Shown: piece after piece, positions 1 through 7,589 of the stretch | Numbering within the stretch: position 1 is the stretch's first letter | How the letters are laid out: each line of letters starts with the position of its first letter | Assembly (NCBI GenBank): GCA_947303085.1 | Contig: CAMYXP010000001.1 | Location: forward strand, 186,001-250,000 | Reading direction: 5' to 3' | Length of the DNA: 64,000 nucleotides | DNA from: an uncultured Bacteroidales bacterium | GTDB lineage: Bacteria; Bacteroidota; Bacteroidia; Bacteroidales; F082 | Notes under the pieces: generated by a model | What the model saw: the letters and a program-made list of their open reading frames with translations, nothing else | Databases searched by the model: none | What the model was told of the DNA's origin: nothing | Position numbers and translations under genes: made by a program

Positions 1-1415
1 TTGGCACAGCGAATCTTGGCAACACCAAAGATGTCGACGACGATGTGATGGCCAGCCGTATTTCTAATTACATCGAAACAAATAAAATAGCTAACCGCTT
101 GATAATGAGATGGTTCAACTATAACAAGGATGGCAAAATCAAATATGACATTGATTATCCTGAGAATCCTGAGGCGATGATTAATATGCAGACTATTTTC
201 GAGAGAGGCTATTATACGGTGAACGCAGGCGACGAAAACGTGTCGATGTCGGCACTGAAACGCAGCCGCGACATTCAGATCAAGGAACTCTCGATGAAGC
301 TTCTGCCATTTACTTTCATGACATTCACCAAACTGGAATTCTATGAAAATGAGCCGGTTGCGAGAGCTGTTAAGGAAGCTGCTATTGTGGCTGCCAGGCT
401 TACTTACGATAATGCCGTTAAAAATGGCTCCGACCCACGCATGGCTGGTTTGTTGAGAGATGGTGCCATTATTACCGCCAACAGTGTTTATGCCGCGACG
501 AAAGACGGCTATACCTTGAAGTCGAGAACCTGGCTCTACAAGCTCGTTTGGGATGCGAAAGCCGAAAGCTACTTTATGAACGAAGTGCTGGAAAACCCAA
601 GTATTCTTGAGACTACCAACAAATTCAAGATGGAATACGTCGACTGCCAGTCGAACACCAGCACAGTGATTATCTCAGCCACAAGGTCGTTTGAAGACAT
701 CATCAACCTCACCGTTGTGCGTAATTTAAATAAGGTGTTCACCATGTTGCAGAACCGCAACGACGTTTTCAAGGTGTGGACTCCGCTCCTCGACTTCTAC
801 AGTCTTGTCAGTCCGAGTTTGACTGCCCCTATCAAGGTTGAAGGTAAGGTTATCACGGCTGAGATTGGCACGAAAGAAGGTTTGCGCGGTGGCGAGAAGT
901 TCGCCGTGGTCGACGATTTTGGCAATTTCTACGGCTATGTCATCGCCCAGAAAGGCATGATTTGGGATAACGACGAGGGCTTTGGCGACGACGCGGCGTG
1001 CATGTATGTGCAGCAGGTCGATAAAAAAGGTAACCCTGTGACTGCCACCACTTTTAAAGGCAAGAAACTAAAAAACGCATACACCGGCCTTATGCTCATC
1101 AACCCGGCGCAGCCTAAGAAACTGCGCGTGGCGGCAAGAATTGGAACGAAAGAAGGCGTGGAAGGCGGCGACAAATATGATGTGTATCAATACGATGCCG
1201 GCACCAACAAGCTGATTAAGAAAGGCAAGGTGAAGGTTGTGAAAGGCAAAGTGTGGGATAACATCTACTACAACAACATGACGGTGTCGTCGAAGGAGAA
1301 AAACGCCACACAACAACTCAAACAGCGCGACAAAGAAGGTCTTCGCACCACTGAGACGCTGTTTAAAGGCAGCTGCAAAGTTCAGCCTGGAATGTTCCTG
1401 AGAAAGTCGAAATAA
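1..1415 (+). CDS. Hypothetical protein with two C-terminal tandem repeats (5' end missing)
   Basis: The reading frame is open from base 3, upstream of the first GTG/ATG at 45/48, so the gene begins outside the window. No family was recognised. Counting from position 45 (456 residues), the first ~260 residues are mixed helical with many charged residues. The C-terminal part contains two homologous units of about 85-90 residues (about 272-352 and 364-452). Each starts with IGTKEG followed by a GG(E/D)K(F/Y) turn, then a WDN motif, and ends with a FKG segment and a GLM/GMF strand. This pattern resembles small beta-barrel domains such as the FlgT C-terminal or SH3-like type, but that is only an inference. 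The stop codon abuts the convergent CorA gene with no spacing. Confidence 0.8.
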   Translation, partial: GTANLGNTKDVDDDVMASRISNYIETNKIANRLIMRWFNYNKDGKIKYDIDYPENPEAMINMQTIFERGYYTVNAGDENVSMSALKRSRDIQIKELSMKLLPFTFMTFTKLEFYENEPVARAVKEAAIVAARLTYDNAVKNGSDPRMAGLLRDGAIITANSVYAATKDGYTLKSRTWLYKLVWDAKAESYFMNEVLENPSILETTNKFKMEYVDCQSNTSTVIISATRSFEDIINLTVVRNLNKVFTMLQNRNDVFKVWTPLLDFYSLVSPSLTAPIKVEGKVITAEIGTKEGLRGGEKFAVVDDFGNFYGYVIAQKGMIWDNDEGFGDDAACMYVQQVDKKGNPVTATTFKGKKLKNAYTGLMLINPAQPKKLRVAARIGTKEGVEGGDKYDVYQYDAGTNKLIKKGKVKVVKGKVWDNIYYNNMTVSSKEKNATQQLKQRDKEGLRTTETLFKGSCKVQPGMFLRKSK

Positions 1416-2339
1416 TCAGAACCACCATTTACGGTGTCTGAAGAAGAGTGTCAAGCCGACACCCATCACCACCATCACGCCAACGATAATCCACAACGCC
1501 ATTGTGGAACCTTCGGGTATGAACGGAAACACCACGTTCATACCGAAAATACCCGTGATAAATGTCAATGGAAGTATGATTGACGACATCAGGGTGAGAA
1601 TCTTCATGATTTCGTTGGTTTTGTTCGTCTGCATCGAGTCGAACGTCTTTGAGAGGCCTTCAATCAAATCTTCGTAGTCCTCGGTCATATCCCATACTTT
1701 CTGGTAGTAGTCGAGGATGTTGCCCCAGTAGTCTTCCATGTACTCCAAATCGCCGAATCCTCGGATCTGACCTGTTTCGAAGGAGTGGAACACTCGCAGC
1801 TGAGGTTTGAACAAAGTGTTTATCGTGATGATATTCTTTCTTGTGACACTGATTCTCTCGATAATCTTAACCTGTTTTGTGCCGAAAAGCTCACGGTTAA
1901 TCAACTCAAGATCCAAGCCCACCTTTTTTAATAAATAGAGTGACTCCATCATCAGTTTTTCGAAGATGCGATACAGCAAGATATCGGAAGTCTTGAGGTT
2001 TTGCTCGAGTTCCGCCATGTCGCGCTCCTGATATTCGTTGAAGAGCTGGCTCACATACCAAGGCGATTTCTCGATTGTGATGATATAATCCTTGCCCCAG
2101 AAGAATTTCACCTCTTTTGTCTTGATGAACTTATTCTGACGGTCGAAGTTAGGGTACTGAAGAATCAGGAAGTAGTAATCGTCGTAGATATCTATTTTAG
2201 GGCGTTGGTTGACCGACTTGCAGTCTTCAATGTCCAAGGGGTGGAAATGGAATTTCTCTTTTAAAAATTTAAAGTCTTCATCCGCCGGATTCGTCACATG
2301 ACGCCATTTCAGCGAGCCGATTGTCAGAGTCTCAATCAT
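1416..2339 (-). CDS. corA: CorA-family magnesium/divalent cation channel
   Basis: 307-residue inner-membrane channel expected to admit Mg2+ (or Co2+/Ni2+) passively. The N-terminal two thirds form the cytoplasmic alpha/beta domain and long stalk helix. The C-terminus has two membrane segments (about 248-270 and 280-300), with the signature GMN motif at the end of the first (FGMNVVFPF), and a short basic tail. Length and layout match the CorA family well. It is single-gene, convergent with the upstream repeat protein, with a TATTTTTG -7 element about 65 bp upstream of the ATG. Confidence 0.93.
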   Translation of the reverse strand: MIETLTIGSLKWRHVTNPADEDFKFLKEKFHFHPLDIEDCKSVNQRPKIDIYDDYYFLILQYPNFDRQNKFIKTKEVKFFWGKDYIITIEKSPWYVSQLFNEYQERDMAELEQNLKTSDILLYRIFEKLMMESLYLLKKVGLDLELINRELFGTKQVKIIERISVTRKNIITINTLFKPQLRVFHSFETGQIRGFGDLEYMEDYWGNILDYYQKVWDMTEDYEDLIEGLSKTFDSMQTNKTNEIMKILTLMSSIILPLTFITGIFGMNVVFPFIPEGSTMALWIIVGVMVVMGVGLTLFFRHRKWWF

Positions 2340-2403
2340 GCTTTGTCCCCCTTTCTTTTATGATAAAAAATTCTACATTCGATTATTTTTCTGTTAAAAC
2401 GTG

Positions 2404-2411
2404 CAAAAATA
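2404..2411 (-). promoter_or_regulatory. Bacteroidota -7 promoter element for corA
   Basis: TATTTTTG on the minus strand matches TAnnTTTG and would give a leader of roughly 55-60 nt before the corA ATG at 2339. Confidence 0.5.
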
Positions 2412-2444
2412 CGGTGTTTTTGTCAAAAATACAAGAAAAAACGT

Positions 2445-2480
2445 AAAAAAATGTAGAGACGCCATATATGACGTCTCTAC
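2445..2480 (-). terminator. Intrinsic terminator with GTAGAGACG palindrome
   Basis: A stem GTAGAGACG/CGTCTCTAC (2453-2461 with 2472-2480) surrounds a near-palindromic CATATATG loop. On the minus strand it is followed by seven T residues. It lies 29 nt after the stop of the T9SS protein encoded at 2509-4530. A near-identical copy follows the PFOR gene at 26979-27014. Confidence 0.8.
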
Positions 2481-2508
2481 TAAGGTTTAAAATCTAACGA
2501 TTTATGTT

Positions 2509-4530
2509 TTACTTCACAATGACTTTTGTTGTCTTGTTGAAGCCATTAGCATTAACTGTGCAGAAGTAGATTCCGCTTTCGAGGTCGATGCTGATGGTGT
2601 TTTCGCCTGTTGTGAGAGCCTTGTTGATGCTCTTCACTGTCTGGCCAGCGAGGTTAACGAAAGTGATTGTTGCGTTAGCGTCTGATGCTGAGCTGACAAC
2701 GATATAGTCTGTTGCAGGGTTAGGATAGATGCTGTAAACGACATCCTGTGCCTCTGTTTCTTCCATACCAACAGTCTTGATAAGTTTAATGACGTGGATG
2801 TTGTTTTCTGAAGTGCTAGTCTGTGATGGCTCGCTACCCCATGCAAAACCGATCTCATCATCCTCTTGGAAACCAAACCAGAACTCGTTAGGGTTAACTG
2901 TGTTAGTTACAGAAATTGTGAACAAGCTTTCTGAGTTTTCATACATGAAGTCTTCTGTTAACTCGTCGGCGAGTTGATCCCAGTAACCAAGTTCAGCGTT
3001 GTAGTAGCTTACAAACATACCTCTGTGATAGTAATCTTTACCATCGACCTGACCTACGCGGTATGTGGTTGGTGCTGAGAAAGCGCAGGCGAGGTTGCCG
3101 TTAGGATCGCATGAGAGTGCCGGATGACCTGATGCACCATAGATTTTTGAATGATAGTTTTCATTATAATAAAAATCGTTATCCCATGAAATCAGATTAC
3201 CATTCTCGTCATAGAACATAGGGATGTAACCAATCCATTTTGTTGAGTCAGCATCCATGTGGACATAGCCAGGATTCTCCGGATCTGGCCACCAGAGACG
3301 TGCTGCGTGGAACTGATTTGGCTGTGAGAAGTGCTCCTCATATATAGTGCCAATATACTCTGGGTGTTCTGTGTCGTGGATAGGATCCTGTGTGTCGTTC
3401 CAGTAGAGGATACCGTCAACAGCACGGCCGTAGTAGTAGCTGTAATAACCTGGATCAGTGTCAAGGAGGTGTGTCATTTCAAATGTGTTGAGAGCGACGT
3501 GGCAAACATTGTTGTTGTCGATAGTGATTGTACCGTTCATAGGCATATACAGAGTGTCACCGTAGTCCAGACCTGGTTCGTCGAGTTCAACACCTTCGAA
3601 TGGGTGTTCCCAAACTCTTGTAGGAGTCCATGTCAAACCGCAGTCTGTTGATTTGAACATCCAAACGCTGTTTGTCAAGCAGCCTGAGTAGAGGAGAGCC
3701 ACTGTGTTGCCGTTTGATGCCAATGCATAGTCGTCAGCTGAGAAGCTGCCGATATGATATGGTGTTTCGAGGTCAGCGAGAGGACCGTATGTGCATGTCC
3801 AGTCTGTACCATTTTCTGAACGCCACATCACTGTGCGGACGTCTGTCTCGTCTGAGCTGATTGAGTGCTGAAGAGCTGCAACAGCGACGATGATGTTGTG
3901 GTTAGGACCGCATGTGACCACTCTTGGCCATGTTGCATATTCTGTTGTGTAAGGATAGCCATCCGGATATGCAGGAAGAGTACCGACGTGTGTCCATTCA
4001 CCTTCACCAGCAGTCTCTCTGATGAAGCACTGCATACCAACACCTGCATTAGTATTACCACCGTGAGCGAGGAGGATTTCACCTGTTTCACCGTAACGTG
4101 CGAGTGAAGGCCAACCTGTCTTGAATGATTCAATACGGTTTTCTGGCATTTCGTTCCAGCTTCCGTTGAAGAAGTTGTAACCTGTACCACGGTCAGAAGC
4201 TGTGAGGTTCTCTTCATGTGACATTGTTGCTACCACTGCCACGTTGCCGTTAGGCATCTGATACATACGGTTAGCAACATACTGGTTTGACTGAAGATCG
4301 TAGCTTGTCCACATTGTGATAGCGTCGTCCATGTCGTCCCATCTGTTGATAACGACACTCTGTGCTGCCTGTGGAGCATAGCTTGAAGCTTCTGTAGTCA
4401 TTTCATTGCCGACAGCAACTGTCTTTGCTTTAGCAACGCCTTCTTTAACGTCATTCTTAATGACTTGTCTTTGTGCGAATGCACTTAAGCCCATGATAAG
4501 GCCTAAAGAAAGTAAAAATGCTTTTTTCAT
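2509..4530 (-). CDS. T9SS-exported protein with Asp-box (BNR-like) repeats
   Basis: 673-residue secreted protein. A signal peptide (about 1-20, ending SAFAQ) is followed by a large beta-rich region. Sialidase-type Asp boxes are visible at about 237-244 (RSENGTDW) and 294-301 (STDCGLTW), which suggests a beta-propeller. The C-terminal ~75 residues are a type A T9SS sorting domain, with YPNPATD at about 602-608, a central DLESGIYF strand and a final KVIVK. The protein is therefore expected to cross the outer membrane through SprA and be anchored or released. No catalytic residues of sialidases could be assigned, so the function is unknown. Single gene with its own promoter and a strong terminator. 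Confidence 0.85.
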   Translation of the reverse strand: MKKAFLLSLGLIMGLSAFAQRQVIKNDVKEGVAKAKTVAVGNEMTTEASSYAPQAAQSVVINRWDDMDDAITMWTSYDLQSNQYVANRMYQMPNGNVAVVATMSHEENLTASDRGTGYNFFNGSWNEMPENRIESFKTGWPSLARYGETGEILLAHGGNTNAGVGMQCFIRETAGEGEWTHVGTLPAYPDGYPYTTEYATWPRVVTCGPNHNIIVAVAALQHSISSDETDVRTVMWRSENGTDWTCTYGPLADLETPYHIGSFSADDYALASNGNTVALLYSGCLTNSVWMFKSTDCGLTWTPTRVWEHPFEGVELDEPGLDYGDTLYMPMNGTITIDNNNVCHVALNTFEMTHLLDTDPGYYSYYYGRAVDGILYWNDTQDPIHDTEHPEYIGTIYEEHFSQPNQFHAARLWWPDPENPGYVHMDADSTKWIGYIPMFYDENGNLISWDNDFYYNENYHSKIYGASGHPALSCDPNGNLACAFSAPTTYRVGQVDGKDYYHRGMFVSYYNAELGYWDQLADELTEDFMYENSESLFTISVTNTVNPNEFWFGFQEDDEIGFAWGSEPSQTSTSENNIHVIKLIKTVGMEETEAQDVVYSIYPNPATDYIVVSSASDANATITFVNLAGQTVKSINKALTTGENTISIDLESGIYFCTVNANGFNKTTKVIVK

Positions 4531-4585
4531 TTTTGTTGTTAATTTAGTTAGTTAATAATTAATTTCAAATCAAATTTTTTCGGTG

Positions 4586-4593
4586 CAAAGATA
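4586..4593 (-). promoter_or_regulatory. -7 promoter element for the T9SS Asp-box protein
   Basis: TATCTTTG on the minus strand, about 56 bp before the ATG at 4530; matches TAnnTTTG. Confidence 0.5.
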
Positions 4594-4695
4594 CTACTTT
4601 TTTATTAAATGAGTATCAAAATAGCACTTTTTTTTATTTTTTTTAATAAGATAATGAAAATTAAAGTAATTTTATGCCTTGAAAAATTTAATAAA

Positions 4696-7575
4696 ATGAA
4701 AAAGCTAACTTATTTAATCTCAATCGTTTTGCTATTAGCGTCATGTTCAACAAAAACAACACATGACAATGCTTCTTACGTTAACAATTTTATCGGAACC
4801 GGCGGTCACGGGCATACTTATCCGGGTGCTACGGCGCCGTTCGGCATGGTGCAACTCAGTCCCGACACCAGAATGGACGATTGGGACGGCTGCTCTGGCT
4901 ACCATATATCTGATAATCATATACTTGGCTTCAGCCATACCCATCTCAGCGGCACAGGCTGCAACGACTACGGTGACTTTCGTTTTATGCCGATAACAGG
5001 CGAAAAATATTATAAGTCAAACGATTACCGTTCGGCTTTCAGACATGAGACAGAGGTGGCGCGTCCGGGCTTCTACAGCGTGGTTTTGGACGACTACAAC
5101 ATCAAGGTGGACCTCGCGGCCGGCGTGCGTGCCGCTATGCACCGTTACACCTTCCCTGAAGACACAAACGCAACAGTGATATTGGATTTGAAGGAATCGA
5201 CATTGTCGGCCGAGAAGATTTACGAGGCATGGGCAAAAGTCGAAAACGACAACGCCATCAGCGGATTCCGCCGCTCGGGCTACTGGGCCAGAGACCAATA
5301 TCTGTATTTTTACGCTGAGTTCTCAAAGCCGATAAAAGCTTACGAAAACAACGACGAAGGTCTGGTTTATGCCTTCGATTTTGAGAACGACGGCGAGCCA
5401 TTGCTCATGCGAATCGGTATCTCGGCTGTTGACGTGGAAGGCGCTAAGAAAAACCTCGAGTCGGAGATCAACGACTTCGATTTGGAGGCTTTGGCGACCA
5501 AGACATACAAATCGTGGAGTGAGGAGCTGGGCAGAATCAACATTGAGAGCGTGCTCGAAAAAGATAAAACCATATTCTACACCGCTCTGTATCATTCGTT
5601 TATAGTGCCTAACCTCTACTCGGACGTCGATGGACGCTATCGCGGTCACGACCTGCAGATTCATCAGTCGGACAGCCCGCGCTACACCGTTTTCTCGCAG
5701 TGGGACACCTTCCGTACTGAGAATCCTTTGCTCGACATGATTCAGACCAAGCGTGCTGTTGACATCATCAACACCTTCATCGATAACTACGAGACTGGCG
5801 GACTGCTTCCGACATGGGAGCTCGCAGCCAATGAGACGCACTGCATGATCGGCTATCATTCAATCCCAGTCATGGCTGACGCCTACATCAACGGAATTAC
5901 GGGCTTCGACGCTGAAAAAGCCCTCGCCGCTATGGTCGACCGCGCAAACAAAGACTTTTTCGGTCTCGACTATTACAAACAATACGGTTACATCGCCGCT
6001 GACGCCGCTGGCGAGTCGGTGTCGACAACGCTCGAATATGCTTACGACGACTGGTGCATCGCGCGCATGGCCGACAAGATGGGCAAGAAGGAAATCGCCG
6101 ACGAGTTCTACAAACGCGGTCAATACTACAAGAACCTCTACGACCCGAGCACTAAGTTCTTCCGCGGACGTAAAAACGGCGGTTTTGTGTCGCCATTCGA
6201 CCCGCGTCAGGTCAATTTCATGCTTACCGAGGCCAACACTTGGCAATACAATTTCTTTGTTCCGCAGGATGTCAACGGTCATATCGATCTGATGGGCGGC
6301 AAGGAGAATTATGAGAACATGCTGAGCCAGCTGTTCAACACTTCGTCAGGATTTACAGGCCGTCAGCAGGCCGACATCACCGGAATGATTGGCCAGTACG
6401 CTCACGGCAACGAGCCTTCACATCACATGGCATATCTCTTCAACTTCGTTGGAAAACCAGTGAAGACACAAAAAACAGTGTTCCAAATCATGAACGAGCT
6501 TTACACCGACCAGCCTGACGGTTTGTGCGGCAACGAAGACTGCGGTCAGATGTCGGCATGGTATGTGATGAGCGCCATGGGATTCTATCCTGTGACACCT
6601 GCTTGCGGTTATTTCGTAATCGGAACGCCACATTTCGAGAAGATGACGGTGAACTTCGAAAATGGTAAGAATTTCGTCATCATTGCAAAGAATCTGTCGC
6701 ATGAAAACAGATATATCGAGTCGGTGAAGTTGAATGGTAAGCCATTGAGTCGCAGCTACTTATATTACGACGAGGTGATCAACGGGGGCAAACTCGAATT
6801 TGTGATGACCAACGACCGCAACACCACTTGGGCTACCGACGAGAAAGACTGCCCAGTGATGCGCATCGAGTCGGAACAGCTCGTGATAACACCTATAATT
6901 AATGTGACAAAATACGTGTTCTACGACACTTTGAACGTCAGCATCACTCATCCCGACAAGGATGTGCAGATTTACTATACTTTGAACGACGGCATGGAGG
7001 TTGAGTATGAGGCTCCGTTTGCCATCGACAAGACCACTGAAATCAAGGCGTTTGCTGTGAAAAACGACCGTAAGTCGACGGTGGCCTTGGGTTCGTTCAA
7101 GAAGATTGAGGCTGGACGCAACATCAAGATAAAATATCCTTACAGCAACCAATATGAGGCTGGCGGTGACATCGCGCTCATCGATTTACAGCGTGGCAAC
7201 GATAATTTCCGCGTCGGGATGTGGCAAGGCTACTACGGCGTCGACCTTGATGCCACTGTCGATTTGGGTGAGATGACCGACATCCACCGTCTGGCCGGAA
7301 GCTTTCTCCAGGATCAGAAATCATGGATTTTCATGCCTACAGAAGTTGAGTTTTTCGTGTCTAACGACGGCAAGAACTTCAAGTCGGTAGGTGTTGTTGA
7401 GAACGAGATCGAGCCTGAAGAGGAAGACGCTATCACACAGGAACTTGACATCCGCAAGCATTTGCAGGCACGTTATGTGAGGATGGTCGCAAAAACCATC
7501 GGTCTCTGCCCTGACTGGCACGTTGGCGCAGGGGAGAAGGCGTGGATTTTCTGTGACGAAATCGTTGTGGAATAA
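4696..7575 (+). CDS. GH92 alpha-1,2-mannosidase lipoprotein
   Basis: 959-residue exo-alpha-mannosidase of glycoside hydrolase family 92, a calcium-dependent family that trims mannose from N-glycans or mannans. The ATG at 4696 is preferred over 4609 because it begins a lipoprotein signal (lipobox LLASC, Cys17) and because the earlier ATGs lie upstream of the likely promoter. The N-terminal GH92 sandwich starts with GGHGHTYPGATAPFG. The catalytic domain shows GNEPSHHMAY (~570) and GLCGNEDCGQMSAWY (~610), both hallmark GH92 segments. After ~735 come a chitobiase-C-like beta domain and a discoidin (F5/8 type C) domain (~822-959), probably carbohydrate-binding. No SusC/SusD pair is adjacent, so it is not in an obvious utilisation locus. 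Confidence 0.92.
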   Translation: MKKLTYLISIVLLLASCSTKTTHDNASYVNNFIGTGGHGHTYPGATAPFGMVQLSPDTRMDDWDGCSGYHISDNHILGFSHTHLSGTGCNDYGDFRFMPITGEKYYKSNDYRSAFRHETEVARPGFYSVVLDDYNIKVDLAAGVRAAMHRYTFPEDTNATVILDLKESTLSAEKIYEAWAKVENDNAISGFRRSGYWARDQYLYFYAEFSKPIKAYENNDEGLVYAFDFENDGEPLLMRIGISAVDVEGAKKNLESEINDFDLEALATKTYKSWSEELGRINIESVLEKDKTIFYTALYHSFIVPNLYSDVDGRYRGHDLQIHQSDSPRYTVFSQWDTFRTENPLLDMIQTKRAVDIINTFIDNYETGGLLPTWELAANETHCMIGYHSIPVMADAYINGITGFDAEKALAAMVDRANKDFFGLDYYKQYGYIAADAAGESVSTTLEYAYDDWCIARMADKMGKKEIADEFYKRGQYYKNLYDPSTKFFRGRKNGGFVSPFDPRQVNFMLTEANTWQYNFFVPQDVNGHIDLMGGKENYENMLSQLFNTSSGFTGRQQADITGMIGQYAHGNEPSHHMAYLFNFVGKPVKTQKTVFQIMNELYTDQPDGLCGNEDCGQMSAWYVMSAMGFYPVTPACGYFVIGTPHFEKMTVNFENGKNFVIIAKNLSHENRYIESVKLNGKPLSRSYLYYDEVINGGKLEFVMTNDRNTTWATDEKDCPVMRIESEQLVITPIINVTKYVFYDTLNVSITHPDKDVQIYYTLNDGMEVEYEAPFAIDKTTEIKAFAVKNDRKSTVALGSFKKIEAGRNIKIKYPYSNQYEAGGDIALIDLQRGNDNFRVGMWQGYYGVDLDATVDLGEMTDIHRLAGSFLQDQKSWIFMPTEVEFFVSNDGKNFKSVGVVENEIEPEEEDAITQELDIRKHLQARYVRMVAKTIGLCPDWHVGAGEKAWIFCDEIVVE

Positions 7576-7589
7576 GGATAAGAAGGATA
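7573..7589 (+). repeat. GGATAAG repeat beginning at the GH92 stop codon
   Basis: The 17 bases TAAGGATAAGAAGGATA start with the TAA stop of the mannosidase. The same 17 bases start with the TAA stop of deoC at 52860. The copy here runs directly into the stop codon of the convergent receptor gene. Confidence 0.7.

Noticed and set aside
1..20. TTGGCAC at the window start, resembling a sigma-54 -24 element.
   Set aside because: It lies inside the first gene and has no TTGC at the required -12 spacing.
4609..4695. N-terminal extension of the GH92 mannosidase (29 codons).
   Set aside because: The lipoprotein signal starts at 4696, and the upstream part is AT-rich and contains the likely promoter.
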